The translations under genes were made by a program, and so were the position numbers. Shown here one piece after another: positions 15,207-24,007 of a stretch of DNA of 35,901 bases; position 1 is the first letter of the stretch, and each line of letters begins with the position of its first letter. Source of the DNA: Sphingomonas sp. CCH10-B3 (GTDB lineage: Bacteria; Pseudomonadota; Alphaproteobacteria; Sphingomonadales; Sphingomonadaceae); contig NZ_LSIJ01000053.1 of NCBI RefSeq assembly GCF_001556185.1, positions 1 to 35,901 of the forward strand. The letters run 5' to 3'. The notes beneath the pieces are model-generated. The model did no database searches. It was given only the letters and a program-made list of their open reading frames with translations, and was not told the DNA's origin.

Positions 15207-16925
15207 CTATTCGAACGGTTCGCCGACCGGCTTGCCGTCAATGAAGACCTGACGCCGCTCGACAGGGCGGATTTCGAAGCCGCGCTTGGCGAGGCCCTCG
15301 CGCAGCGCTCGGCGATCATCAGTGTCAGGCGAAAGCTGGTCGCCGATCTCCATTTTCCAATCGCCCTCGGCATCGCGCCGGGTGACCCGCACGATCGGCC
15401 GACACCGCTCGCAACCTTCGGTCACCAGCACCGCCGAATTGCCGCCGACCTCGTACCAAAGAACCCCGCTATTTTTTGCGTCAAGGTCCGCTTCGAACGA
15501 GCGCAGCAACCCATCGGGCAAGGGCACCTGACGGGGCTGAATGCGGATGCGCTTGGCGAGCTGCTCGGCCGCATCGTCGATCGACTTGCGCTGCTTCACT
15601 TCCCAGCGGGTCTGGGCTTTTGCAGCCGATTTCGCTTCGCTGGCGATCGCTGCATTGCCGCTGGTCGCGAGCCGCTTGAGCGCCGCCCTGCCCGGCTTGC
15701 CGAAATCAAACGCCAGCGCGGCCCAGTCGAACTTCTCCGGCTTGACCTTGCCCGATGTCAGCCGCGCGACCTGATCGGCGGTCGAAATCGCGTTGAAGCT
15801 CAGAATCGGCGTCGCGAGGAACAAGGCAATCCCCGCCATGCCAAAGGCAAGCTGCGTATTCGCCGAGCGCACCAGCGGCGCCCATGCCGTCCGTCCGCGG
15901 GCAAGCGACACAAGATAGGCCAGGCCATAAGCGCTGGCGATGATCACGAAGGTGACGCCCCACAGCCGCTCCGGCGTGAAGCCATATTGATCGATCCGCA
16001 GCCCGGTCGCGATCGCGGCAATCGCCGCCAGCGGCAGCATCGCCAGCCCCAGCGCCATCGCACCGAACCGCAGCACGGGATTGCGCGCTTCATCCTCGAC
16101 ACCGTTGCCGATCACCGCATTGGCCAGCAGCAACGCCCCGACGACGCAACTGAGCAGGATCGGCGTCGTCGCGCGCGTCGCGTCCCACAGCGGTGTCAGG
16201 CCGGTGAACGGCAGCGACAGCAGGAACAGCAGCAGCCCGGTGCCGAGCACTGGCGCAAGCACCCCCAACACCGACGTCACCACGCGCTGGAGCAGCACCA
16301 CCACGCGGTCGCGCTCGCGTAGCAACCCGATTGCCCCGCCAAAGGACGCGCCCGCCAGCATGGCCGCAAACCAGTGCTTTTCGAGCAGCGTTTCGAGCAC
16401 GTCGATCTTGATGAGCTTGAACAGCAGTGCGAGCAGCCAGCTCATCATGAACACGATGCCGACAAAGACATTGGCGGCGGCACCGATTACCGCATCGGTC
16501 CAAGCGTGGCGGTGCAGGGTCGGATAGTCAAAGCGCCAGCCGCCCGCGTCGCGCGCGGTCTGGAACAGCGGGATCGTGACGCCCAGCCCGAGCAGCAGGC
16601 TCAGGCCGCGCCACGGCCAGAAATCGCTCTCGCCGGGTGCGCCGTGCCAGAAATAGATCGCCCCGGCGACCGCACCGAGCGCGAGTGCGAAACCGATCGC
16701 CCAGCGCAGCCGGACGCGCTCGGCAACCAGCGCAAAGCCGACCGTCGCCGTCGCGATCGCCAAAGCGCCGGCGACCCGTTCGACCGGCGCCGGAAAGCTC
16801 TTCACGTCAACGAGTTGCTGAATGCCCAGCCCGGCGAGCGCGCAAAGTCCGGCCAGCAGGATAGGCCGCAGCGGCCAATGCCCGCTGTCGATGTCCGCGC
16901 CATCGTTCAACGCCCGCTCGCTCAT
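15207..16925 (-). CDS. DUF4153 family integral membrane protein
   Basis: From ATG 16925 the protein has 572 residues. Residues 15-400 contain about eleven or twelve hydrophobic segments ([57 protein letters not shown], among others) and match DUF4153. Residues about 410-572 form a soluble, partly helical domain with a CERC pair ([11 protein letters not shown]) that could be a redox or metal site. Function of the family is unknown. A longer in-frame reading to 17039 lacks plausible membrane-protein sequence and is not used. It is divergent from the DUF3089 gene across 134 bases. Confidence 0.85.
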   Translation of the reverse strand: MSERALNDGADIDSGHWPLRPILLAGLCALAGLGIQQLVDVKSFPAPVERVAGALAIATATVGFALVAERVRLRWAIGFALALGAVAGAIYFWHGAPGESDFWPWRGLSLLLGLGVTIPLFQTARDAGGWRFDYPTLHRHAWTDAVIGAAANVFVGIVFMMSWLLALLFKLIKIDVLETLLEKHWFAAMLAGASFGGAIGLLRERDRVVVLLQRVVTSVLGVLAPVLGTGLLLFLLSLPFTGLTPLWDATRATTPILLSCVVGALLLANAVIGNGVEDEARNPVLRFGAMALGLAMLPLAAIAAIATGLRIDQYGFTPERLWGVTFVIIASAYGLAYLVSLARGRTAWAPLVRSANTQLAFGMAGIALFLATPILSFNAISTADQVARLTSGKVKPEKFDWAALAFDFGKPGRAALKRLATSGNAAIASEAKSAAKAQTRWEVKQRKSIDDAAEQLAKRIRIQPRQVPLPDGLLRSFEADLDAKNSGVLWYEVGGNSAVLVTEGCERCRPIVRVTRRDAEGDWKMEIGDQLSPDTDDRRALREGLAKRGFEIRPVERRQVFIDGKPVGEPFE

Positions 16926-17059
16926 TCGATGGATCCCCCGAAAAACTGGTGGGTGCATAGCAAGCGCCGCGATTGCGCGCGAGCCAAGGATGCGGCAGGG
17001 GAACTTCGCTGCGGGCCGCCAGTTCTTGCTGCACCGCACAATCTTTCGGAGTATCCTGG

Positions 17060-18169
17060 TTGGCGCGCAAATTCCTCTATCTGGTGGCCGTCCTCATCGT
17101 CATGGCACTCGCTGGTCTTCTCGCTTTCAGGATTTTCGGCACGCAGATGATGCGCGCTGCCTTCGTGCCGACCGCCGGTTTCGATGCCCAGCGCCGCGTC
17201 AGCCCTGACGCCTATGCCGATGCGGGCATGTGGATTGCGCGCCCCGACAAGCCCGGCAATCCGGCGCTTTGGACGCCGCCGGGCTATACGCCTGCGGCTG
17301 ACCCGCGCGCGGCGCTGTTCTTCGTCCACCCGACGTCGTACCTCGACCGGGCACGCTGGAATGCGCCGCTCGACGACAAGACCGCCAATGACCGCGCGGC
17401 GCTGTTCTTGCGTGGCCAGGCAAGCGCGTTCAACGAAAGTGCCGCCATCTGGGCGCCGCGCTATCGTCAGGCGACGTTCGGCGCTTTTCTGACCGACGCG
17501 GCAGCAGCAAATCAGGCGCTCGACCTTGCCTACGGCGATGTCGCGGCCGCTTTCGACCAGTTTCTGAAGCAGGTCGGGCCCGACCGGCCGATCATCCTCG
17601 CCGGGCACAGCCAGGGCGCGCTGCTGCTCACCCGGCTGCTGCACGACCGGATCGCAGGCAAGCCGCTCGCCAAGCGGATCGTCGCAGCCTATGTCGTCGG
17701 CTGGCCGGTATCACGCACCGCTGATCTGCCCGCGCTCGGCCTTGCCGAGTGTACGCGCGCCGACCAGACCGGCTGCCTGCTGTCGTGGCAAAGCTTCGCC
17801 GAGCCCGCCGATCCCTCGCTGATCCTCGACACTTTCGATTCATCCGCCGGGTTCGCCGGCCCCGCGCGCGCCGGCACGGCGCTGGTCTGCACCAATCCGA
17901 TCACCGGCACGCCCGATGCCGATGCGCCCGCCACTGCCAATCTCGGCTCGCTGTTTCCCTCCGCCGACATGAAGACCGCCGCGATCACGGCCGGGCGTAT
18001 CCCTGCACGCTGTGCCGGGCGCGGCTTCGTGATGATCGGGCCGCCGCCGTCCGACCTCGGCCGCTATGTCCTGCCGGGCAACAATTATCACGTGTTCGAC
18101 TACAGCCTGTTCTGGGCCAATGTCCGTGCCGATGCTGCGCGGCGGCTGGCGGCGTTCAAAGCGCGGTGA
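17060..18169 (+). CDS. DUF3089 family alpha/beta hydrolase, membrane-anchored
   Basis: The best start is TTG 17060, which has GGAG at 17048-17051 and gives [20 protein letters not shown], an N-terminal membrane anchor or signal sequence. The 369-residue protein has the nucleophile elbow GHSQG at 182-186 (Ser184) and family segments [32 protein letters not shown] and the late [15 protein letters not shown], where His could be the triad base. Substrate unknown; DUF3089 proteins are probably esterases or lipases acting in the periplasm. Its stop overlaps the ruvX start (GTGA). Confidence 0.85.
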   Translation: MARKFLYLVAVLIVMALAGLLAFRIFGTQMMRAAFVPTAGFDAQRRVSPDAYADAGMWIARPDKPGNPALWTPPGYTPAADPRAALFFVHPTSYLDRARWNAPLDDKTANDRAALFLRGQASAFNESAAIWAPRYRQATFGAFLTDAAAANQALDLAYGDVAAAFDQFLKQVGPDRPIILAGHSQGALLLTRLLHDRIAGKPLAKRIVAAYVVGWPVSRTADLPALGLAECTRADQTGCLLSWQSFAEPADPSLILDTFDSSAGFAGPARAGTALVCTNPITGTPDADAPATANLGSLFPSADMKTAAITAGRIPARCAGRGFVMIGPPPSDLGRYVLPGNNYHVFDYSLFWANVRADAARRLAAFKAR

Positions 18170-18630
18170 TCGCCACCGACCGGGCTGAATTCCGCGCGGC
18201 GCTGCCGAATGGCGGGCGGCTGATTGGGCTCGATGTCGGTACCAAGACGATCGGCACCGCGCTGTGCGACGCGGGGTGGACCTTCGCCTCGCCTGCCCTG
18301 CTGATCCGGCGCACCAAATTCACCGCCGACAAGGCCGCGCTCGCGGCGCTGATTGCCGAACAGCAGGTCGCGGGCATCGTCATCGGCCTGCCGCTCAACC
18401 TGACCGACGGCAGCGAAAGCCCGCGCTCGCAATCGAGCCGGGCGTTCGCGCGCAACATGGCCGATCTGGGGCTGCCGATCTTCCTGCAGGACGAGCGTTG
18501 GTCGACGCAGGCGGTCGAGCGGCAGATGATCGCCGAGGACATCAGCCGCGCCAAACGCGCCGAGCGCGTCGACAAGCTCGCCGCCAGCTACATCCTGCAA
18601 AGCGCAATCGATGCACTGACGGCTGTCTAA
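18166..18630 (+). CDS. ruvX: Holliday junction resolvase-like protein RuvX/YqgF
   Basis: The 154-residue protein has the RNase H-like fold signature of Yqg[12 protein letters not shown] with the first acidic residue, [18 protein letters not shown], and the C-terminal [13 protein letters not shown] with the later catalytic acid in [15 protein letters not shown]. The family takes part in 16S rRNA 5' processing and possibly recombination intermediates. GTG 18166 overlaps the DUF3089 stop, so it is co-translated. Its TAA overlaps the TAG of the convergent ppk2 gene by two bases. Confidence 0.9.
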   Translation: MIATDRAEFRAALPNGGRLIGLDVGTKTIGTALCDAGWTFASPALLIRRTKFTADKAALAALIAEQQVAGIVIGLPLNLTDGSESPRSQSSRAFARNMADLGLPIFLQDERWSTQAVERQMIAEDISRAKRAERVDKLAASYILQSAIDALTAV

Positions 18631-19400
18631 TCCAACCTCAGCGCCATGCGCGCGATCTTCTCCAGTTCGGGATCGAGCGGCGGCGGCACCATCGGCACAT
18701 GCGCCTCGAGCCGGTCGGCGATCGCCGTCAGCACGGCGATGCGCGCCGACTTCTTGTCGTTGCCGTCGATCACCGTCCACGGCGCCCAGCGCGTGTCGGT
18801 GCGCTTGAACATCTCGTGCATCGCGTCGAGGTAATCGGCGCGGCGTGCGCGATTGCGGTAGTCATCGTGCCCGGTCTTCCAGCGCTTCCACGGATCCTGC
18901 AGCCGATCCTTCAGCCTTTTGTCTTGTTCTGCTTGGGTCACGTGCAGGAACAGCTTGACGATCGTCGTCCCCGAATCGGCCTGTTGCGCTTCGAATTCGT
19001 TGATCTCGTCATAGCCGCGCTTCCACTCGGCCTCGCTCGCGAAACCCTCGACTCTTTCGACCAGCACGCGCCCGTACCAGCTACGATCGAACACCGCGAT
19101 ATTGCCGTCGGCGGGCAGTCGGGTCCAGAAACGCCAGAGGAAGTGGCGGGCCTTTTCCTCCGGCGTCGGCGCGCCGATCGGATGGACTTCGAAATAGCGC
19201 GGGTCCCAGCGCGCGGTCAGCCGCTGGATCGCGCCGCCCTTGCCGGCCGCGTCCCAGCCCTCGAACATCACGATCGCGCGGCGGCCGTGGCAGATGTGCG
19301 CGACCTGAATGCGCGCGAGCCGTTCCTGCAGTGCCGCAAGGTCGGCGTCGAAATCACCGATGTAGTCGCGCCCGGCCTCAAAATCCTCAAGCTTGATCAC
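18627..19400 (-). CDS. ppk2: polyphosphate kinase 2, single-domain
   Basis: PPK2 enzymes transfer phosphate between polyphosphate and nucleoside mono- or diphosphates. The 257-residue protein has Walker [17 protein letters not shown], the lid region [20 protein letters not shown] and Walker [19 protein letters not shown], all typical of the single-domain family. Class cannot be set from sequence by eye. The start is GTG 19400 ([10 protein letters not shown]), which overlaps the stop of the upstream permease gene. The open frame continues far upstream, but that part is the shadow of the permease gene. Being coupled to a permease is unusual for PPK2. Confidence 0.92.
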   Translation of the reverse strand: MIKLEDFEAGRDYIGDFDADLAALQERLARIQVAHICHGRRAIVMFEGWDAAGKGGAIQRLTARWDPRYFEVHPIGAPTPEEKARHFLWRFWTRLPADGNIAVFDRSWYGRVLVERVEGFASEAEWKRGYDEINEFEAQQADSGTTIVKLFLHVTQAEQDKRLKDRLQDPWKRWKTGHDDYRNRARRADYLDAMHEMFKRTDTRWAPWTVIDGNDKKSARIAVLTAIADRLEAHVPMVPPPLDPELEKIARMALRLD

Positions 19401-20797
19401 GATGCGCTGGTCGCGGGCACATGGACTTCCCAATTTCCGCGCGGGCGCAGCACCAGCCGGTAATAGGCCGCCGACAGCAGAATCTGCGCGCCCGTCATCA
19501 ACAGGCCAGTGCGCCCCTCGCCCGGATCGAGCCAGTTGAGCCAGACGATATATCCCAGCGCCGCCAGCGTCACCACCGGAGCCAGCGGGTAAAGCGGCAT
19601 ACGAAACGGTGCATTGGCCGTCTGCCCGCGCATCCGCCCGACGATCGCCGCGAGCGCGATGCCGGCATAGATCGCGATCAGCCCGGTCCCGCTCAACACC
19701 AGCAACTGCTCGAGCGGCACAAAGCAGCATGCGGCGCCTGCCGCGCCGACGATCAGCGTCGATATCCACGGCGATGCAAAGCGCGGGTGAATCGCCGTCA
19801 GCATCTGATCGACCGGCCGCCCCCAGCAACGGTCGCGCGCGGTGCCGTAAAAGAAGCGTGCGCAGGCGAGAATGCAGGCGATCACTGCGTTGACGATCGC
19901 GACCGCAATGCCGATCGCGAGCCAGTCCGCCGCAACGCCGCCGCCATAATGGCGCACGACATAGCCGAACGGATCGTCGAGCTTGAACAGCATCGCCAGA
20001 TCGGGAGCGGCGACCAGCGCGGCGAGGATCGGCAAGCCCTCGATCGCGACCGTCGCCACCATGGCCCAGAATATCGCGCGCCCGATCTTGCGTGGCGCGT
20101 CGTGCATTTCCTCGCCGAAATAGACCGCCGCACCATAGCCATTGAGCGCGAAGATCGCGATCGACGCCGCAACGCCGATCGACGCGGCGGTTGCCGGCAC
20201 CAGTTGGCCGTCGCTGCCCAGCATCACCGGCGCGGTCAGGAAATCGCCGACATCGCGCACCGCATGGCCAAAGCCGAACCATACCACCATCGCCGCCGCG
20301 ATCACTTCAACGGCAAGAAATGCGCCGGTAATCAGGGCGTTCACGCGTATCTGCAGCAGCGAAACCAGCGTGGCACCGATCACCACCACAAGCGCGAGTG
20401 GTATCTGCGGCAATCCCGGCCAGATCGCCGCCAGCACCGCGCTCAGCCCCAGTCCCGCCACGGGTGGAAACAGCAAATTGTTGAACACGTTAACGCCCAG
20501 CATCACGAAACCGGCCATCGGCCCCAGCGTGCGCGCAACCATCACATATTCGCCGCCCGCCACCGGCCAGTTCGACGATAGCTCGGCATAGACATAGGCG
20601 GTCGCGATGCACACGATCGTCGCGAGCACCATCGCCCAGACGGCGCCTGTCCCGGCAACGCCGAACATGCCCGGCACGATTACGAACAGCGACGACACCG
20701 GCGTTGCAACCGACAGGGTCAGGAACAGCACGCCGAACACGCCGAGGCTGCGGACCAGCCCCGATGGTGTCTCCGGCTCCAGCCCCCTGTCCAGCAT
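19397..20797 (-). CDS. APC-family amino acid/polyamine permease
   Basis: This 466-residue protein has about twelve hydrophobic segments and the APC start LGVFGVLFLTLSVATPVSS, followed by VPGMFGVAGTGAVWAMVLAT and the AELSSNWPVAGGEYVMVART segment that is conserved in amino acid permeases. It sits in the inner membrane. Substrate cannot be named. The ATG at 20797 has GGAGAGG a few bases upstream. It is first of a two-gene unit with ppk2 and lies 24 bases downstream of the aspS stop on the same strand only if read in the opposite order; transcription runs aspS, then permease is not implied because aspS ends at 20822 and the permease begins at 20797, so read-through from aspS is possible. Confidence 0.85.
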   Translation of the reverse strand: MLDRGLEPETPSGLVRSLGVFGVLFLTLSVATPVSSLFVIVPGMFGVAGTGAVWAMVLATIVCIATAYVYAELSSNWPVAGGEYVMVARTLGPMAGFVMLGVNVFNNLLFPPVAGLGLSAVLAAIWPGLPQIPLALVVVIGATLVSLLQIRVNALITGAFLAVEVIAAAMVVWFGFGHAVRDVGDFLTAPVMLGSDGQLVPATAASIGVAASIAIFALNGYGAAVYFGEEMHDAPRKIGRAIFWAMVATVAIEGLPILAALVAAPDLAMLFKLDDPFGYVVRHYGGGVAADWLAIGIAVAIVNAVIACILACARFFYGTARDRCWGRPVDQMLTAIHPRFASPWISTLIVGAAGAACCFVPLEQLLVLSGTGLIAIYAGIALAAIVGRMRGQTANAPFRMPLYPLAPVVTLAALGYIVWLNWLDPGEGRTGLLMTGAQILLSAAYYRLVLRPRGNWEVHVPATSAS

Positions 20798-20821
20798 GCG
20801 TGTCCTCTCCTTGGTCCGGCG

Positions 20822-22618
20822 TCAGGCGCCGGGTTTGGCCACCTCTAACGGGCGGAGGTTAAGTTCGCGCAACTGCTTGGGCGTTGCAAAATTGGGGGCG
20901 CCCATCATCAAATCCTCGGCGCGCTGGTTCATCGGGAAGACCACGACTTCGCGCAAATTGGGCTCGCCGGCCAGCAGCATGACGATGCGGTCGACGCCGG
21001 GGGCCGACCCGCCGTGCGGCGGCGCGCCGCATTTGAAGGCATTGATCATGCCCGCAAAATTGCTGTCGACATCGGCGCGACTGTACCCTGCGATCTCGAA
21101 CGCCTTGTACATGATCTCGGGCTTGTGGTTGCGGATCGCGCCCGACGACAGCTCCACGCCGTTGCAGACGATGTCATATTGATAGGCAAGGATGTCGAGC
21201 GGGTCCTTGGTCTCCAGCGCCTCCATCTCGCCTTGCGGCATCGAGAAGGGATTGTGGCTAAAGTCGATCTTTTTCGCTTCCTCGTCATATTCGAACATAG
21301 GGAAATCGACGATCCAGCAGAATTCGAATCGCTTTTCGTCGATCAGCCCAAGCTGCTCGCCAACGCGCGTGCGCGCCAATCCCGCAAGCCGCGCCGCCTG
21401 CGCTTCCTTGCCAGCCGCGAAGAAAATGCCGTCATTTGGGCCAAGGCCGAGCGCGTCGGCAATCGCCTTCATCCCTTCCTGACCGTGGTTGTTGGCAATC
21501 GGGCCGCCGAACACCCCGTCCTTTTGCGTCGCATAGCCCAGACCCGGGAAGCCTTCGGCTTGCGCCCAGCCGTTCATGTCGTCGAAGAACTTGCGGCTCT
21601 TTTCCGCCGTGTTCGGCGCCGGGATCGCGCGGACGACATCGCCACCCTCGACCATCGACGCAAAACGCCCGAAGCCACTGCCGCGGAACAGTTCGGTCAC
21701 GTCGGTGATGATCAGCGGGTTGCGCAAATCGGGTTTGTCGTTGCCGTATTTGAGCATCGATTCGCGGTAGGGAATGCGCCGGAACGGCAGCGGCGAGACA
21801 GTCCGCCCCTTCCCCTGCCAATCGGCAAATTCCTCGAACACGCCGTGCAGCACCGGCTCGATCGCCGCGAACACATCGTCCTGCGTCACAAAGCTCATTT
21901 CGAAATCGAGCTGGTAGAATTCACCCGGCGAGCGGTCAGCGCGCGCATCTTCGTCGCGGAAGCAGGGTGCGATCTGGAAATAACGGTCGAAGCCCGCGAC
22001 CATCAGCAGCTGTTTGAACATCTGCGGCGCTTGTGGCAGCGCATAGAATTTGCCGGGATGCACCCGGCTCGGCACCAGATAGTCGCGCGCACCTTCGGGG
22101 CTGCTTGCGGTCAAAATCGGCGTCTGGAATTCGGTGAAGCCCTGCCCGATCATCCGCCGCCGGAGCGATGCAATCACATGGCTGCGCAGCATGATGTTGG
22201 CATGCAGCCGCTCGCGCCGCAGGTCGAGGAAGCGATAGCGGAGGCGAATGTCCTCCGGATAATCAGCCTCGACCGCGACCGGCATCGGCAGCTCATGCGC
22301 CGCCGACTGCACGACGGCTTCCACCGCGCGAACTTCAACGGCGCCGGTCGGCAGATTGGGATTGACCGCCTCGGGCGCGCGCGCCGCCACCTTGCCAGTG
22401 ATCGTCACCACGCTTTCGGGGCGCAGCTTTTCGATCACGGCAAAGGCCGGACCGTCGACCTCGGTGACGATCTGGGTGATGCCGTAATGATCGCGCAGAT
22501 CGACGAAGACGAGATCGCCGTGGTCGCGCTTCTTGTGGACCCAGCCGGACAGGCGGACTTCCTGCCCGACATGATCGGCGCGCAGTTCGGCGCAGTGGTG
22601 CGTGCGGTAGATGTGCAT
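20822..22618 (-). CDS. aspS: aspartyl-tRNA synthetase, probably non-discriminating
   Basis: This class II synthetase has 598 residues. Visible parts are the N-terminal OB-fold ([20 protein letters not shown]), motif 2 ([20 protein letters not shown]), the bacterial insertion domain and motif 3 ([16 protein letters not shown]). His33 in KKRDHG corresponds to the His of non-discriminating bacterial AspRS (His31 in Pseudomonas aeruginosa) rather than the Leu of the discriminating E. coli enzyme. It should therefore charge both tRNA-Asp and tRNA-Asn, with GatCAB, encoded 6 kb away, converting Asp-tRNA-Asn. No good Shine-Dalgarno precedes the ATG. Confidence 0.95.
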   Translation of the reverse strand: MHIYRTHHCAELRADHVGQEVRLSGWVHKKRDHGDLVFVDLRDHYGITQIVTEVDGPAFAVIEKLRPESVVTITGKVAARAPEAVNPNLPTGAVEVRAVEAVVQSAAHELPMPVAVEADYPEDIRLRYRFLDLRRERLHANIMLRSHVIASLRRRMIGQGFTEFQTPILTASSPEGARDYLVPSRVHPGKFYALPQAPQMFKQLLMVAGFDRYFQIAPCFRDEDARADRSPGEFYQLDFEMSFVTQDDVFAAIEPVLHGVFEEFADWQGKGRTVSPLPFRRIPYRESMLKYGNDKPDLRNPLIITDVTELFRGSGFGRFASMVEGGDVVRAIPAPNTAEKSRKFFDDMNGWAQAEGFPGLGYATQKDGVFGGPIANNHGQEGMKAIADALGLGPNDGIFFAAGKEAQAARLAGLARTRVGEQLGLIDEKRFEFCWIVDFPMFEYDEEAKKIDFSHNPFSMPQGEMEALETKDPLDILAYQYDIVCNGVELSSGAIRNHKPEIMYKAFEIAGYSRADVDSNFAGMINAFKCGAPPHGGSAPGVDRIVMLLAGEPNLREVVVFPMNQRAEDLMMGAPNFATPKQLRELNLRPLEVAKPGA

Positions 22619-22624
22619 GGCGGC

Positions 22625-22653
22625 CTAACAAGCGTTCGCCCCGAGCTTGTCAA
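22625..22653 (-). promoter_or_regulatory. possible aspS promoter giving a leaderless transcript
   Basis: On the minus strand a perfect TTGACA (22648-22653) is followed after 17 bases by TGTTAG (22625-22630), a poor -10 match. Transcription would start about six bases later, at or next to the aspS ATG (22618). That agrees with the missing ribosome-binding site. The -10 element is weak, so this is tentative. Confidence 0.3.
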
Positions 22654-22720
22654 GCACGTGCTGCGCTATTTGACGTCCGCCAAGGGTAGATGACGCCATG
22701 AAGCGATGCTAACCAACATC

Positions 22721-23893
22721 ATGCATATCCACGACCTGATTACCGATTCCGCCAGCCTCGCCAATCTGTGCGCGCGGCTGTCGACCGCGACGTTCATCAC
22801 GGTCGACACCGAATTCATGCGCGAGAACAGCTATTGGCCCGAGCTGTGCCTGATCCAGATCGCCGATGAAAACGAAGCTGCCGCGATCGATCCGATGGCC
22901 GACGGCATCGATCTCAAGCCGCTGCTCGACCTGCTGGTCGAGAATGAGGACGTGCTGAAGGTCTTCCACGCCGGCGGGCAGGACATCGAGATCGTCTACA
23001 ACCTCACCGGCAAGACTCCCCATCCGCTGTTCGACACCCAGATCGCGGCGATGGCGCTCGGCCAGGGCGAGCAGATCGGTTACCAAAATCTCGTCGAGAC
23101 CTATCTCGGCATCGCGGTCGACAAAGGCGCACGCTTCACCGACTGGAGCCGGCGCCCGCTCGACAAGCGCCAGATCGAATATGCGATCGGCGACGTCACC
23201 CATCTGGCGTCGATCTTCCCGCAAATGCTCGACCGGCTGCGCAAGACCGGGCGCGGCGCGTGGCTCGATCAGGAAATGGACCGGATCGCCGACCCCGAGA
23301 ATTACCGCAACGACCCCGACGAGGCATGGCGCCGTGTCCGCATCGCCGGTCGCAAGCCCGAAGTGCTCGGGCGGCTGAAAGCGCTCGCACGCTGGCGCGA
23401 GATCGAGGCGCAGGGCAAGGACCTGCCGCGCGGGCGCATCGTCAAGGACGAGACGCTGGCCGATCTGGCCGGCAGCCCGCCAAAGAAGCAGGCCGATCTC
23501 GCGCGCGTGCGCGGCCTGTCGGCAACCTGGGCGCAGAACGACATCGGCGCGCGGCTGATGGCGGCGCTGGAAGCCGCCAAGCCGATGAGCGCCAGCGAAA
23601 TGCCGCCCCGCGACGATCGCCGACCGGGCATGGGCAAGGAAGGCGCGCTGGTCGCGGACCTGCTGAAGCTGCTGCTCAAGATCCGCGCGCGCGACATCGA
23701 CGTGGCGGCCAAGCTGCTCGCGCGGACCGAAGAGCTTGAGGCGCTCGCTGCCGGGCAGCGCGAGGGATTGGCGATGCTCGAAGGCTGGCGCTACGATCAG
23801 TTCGGCAAGGACGCGCTCGCGCTGGTCGAAGGGCGGCTGGGGTTCGCGGTCAAGAACGGGCGGCTGAAGATGACGCGGACGGAGGCGGAGTAA
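22721..23893 (+). CDS. rnd: ribonuclease D
   Basis: RNase D is a 3'-5' exoribonuclease for tRNA and other RNA 3' ends. The 390-residue protein has the DEDDy nuclease motifs: Asp and Glu in VDTEFMRE, Asp in FHAGGQDIEIVYNL, and Tyr and Asp in RQIEYAIGDVTHL. An HRDC-type helical domain follows (GRLKALARWREIEAQGKDLP, RGRIVKDETLADLA). I use ATG 22721 (MHIHDLITD), the usual family start. An in-frame ATG at 22706 would add five residues. It is divergent from aspS. Confidence 0.93.
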   Translation: MHIHDLITDSASLANLCARLSTATFITVDTEFMRENSYWPELCLIQIADENEAAAIDPMADGIDLKPLLDLLVENEDVLKVFHAGGQDIEIVYNLTGKTPHPLFDTQIAAMALGQGEQIGYQNLVETYLGIAVDKGARFTDWSRRPLDKRQIEYAIGDVTHLASIFPQMLDRLRKTGRGAWLDQEMDRIADPENYRNDPDEAWRRVRIAGRKPEVLGRLKALARWREIEAQGKDLPRGRIVKDETLADLAGSPPKKQADLARVRGLSATWAQNDIGARLMAALEAAKPMSASEMPPRDDRRPGMGKEGALVADLLKLLLKIRARDIDVAAKLLARTEELEALAAGQREGLAMLEGWRYDQFGKDALALVEGRLGFAVKNGRLKMTRTEAE

Positions 23894-24007
23894 GCGCCCC
23901 CGCGCCACGCGCGCTGACCCGCGCATTGCCGAATTGCCAATCGATCAACCAATAGGAAACGTGGTGCCGGGACCGAAACCCGATCACCGACACCTCGCCC
24001 TTGGCCT

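Noticed and set aside
21014..22693. 559-codon frame antisense to aspS
   Set aside because: Shadow of aspS; composition is that of a reverse reading (rich in His, Arg, Gln) and no motif is seen.
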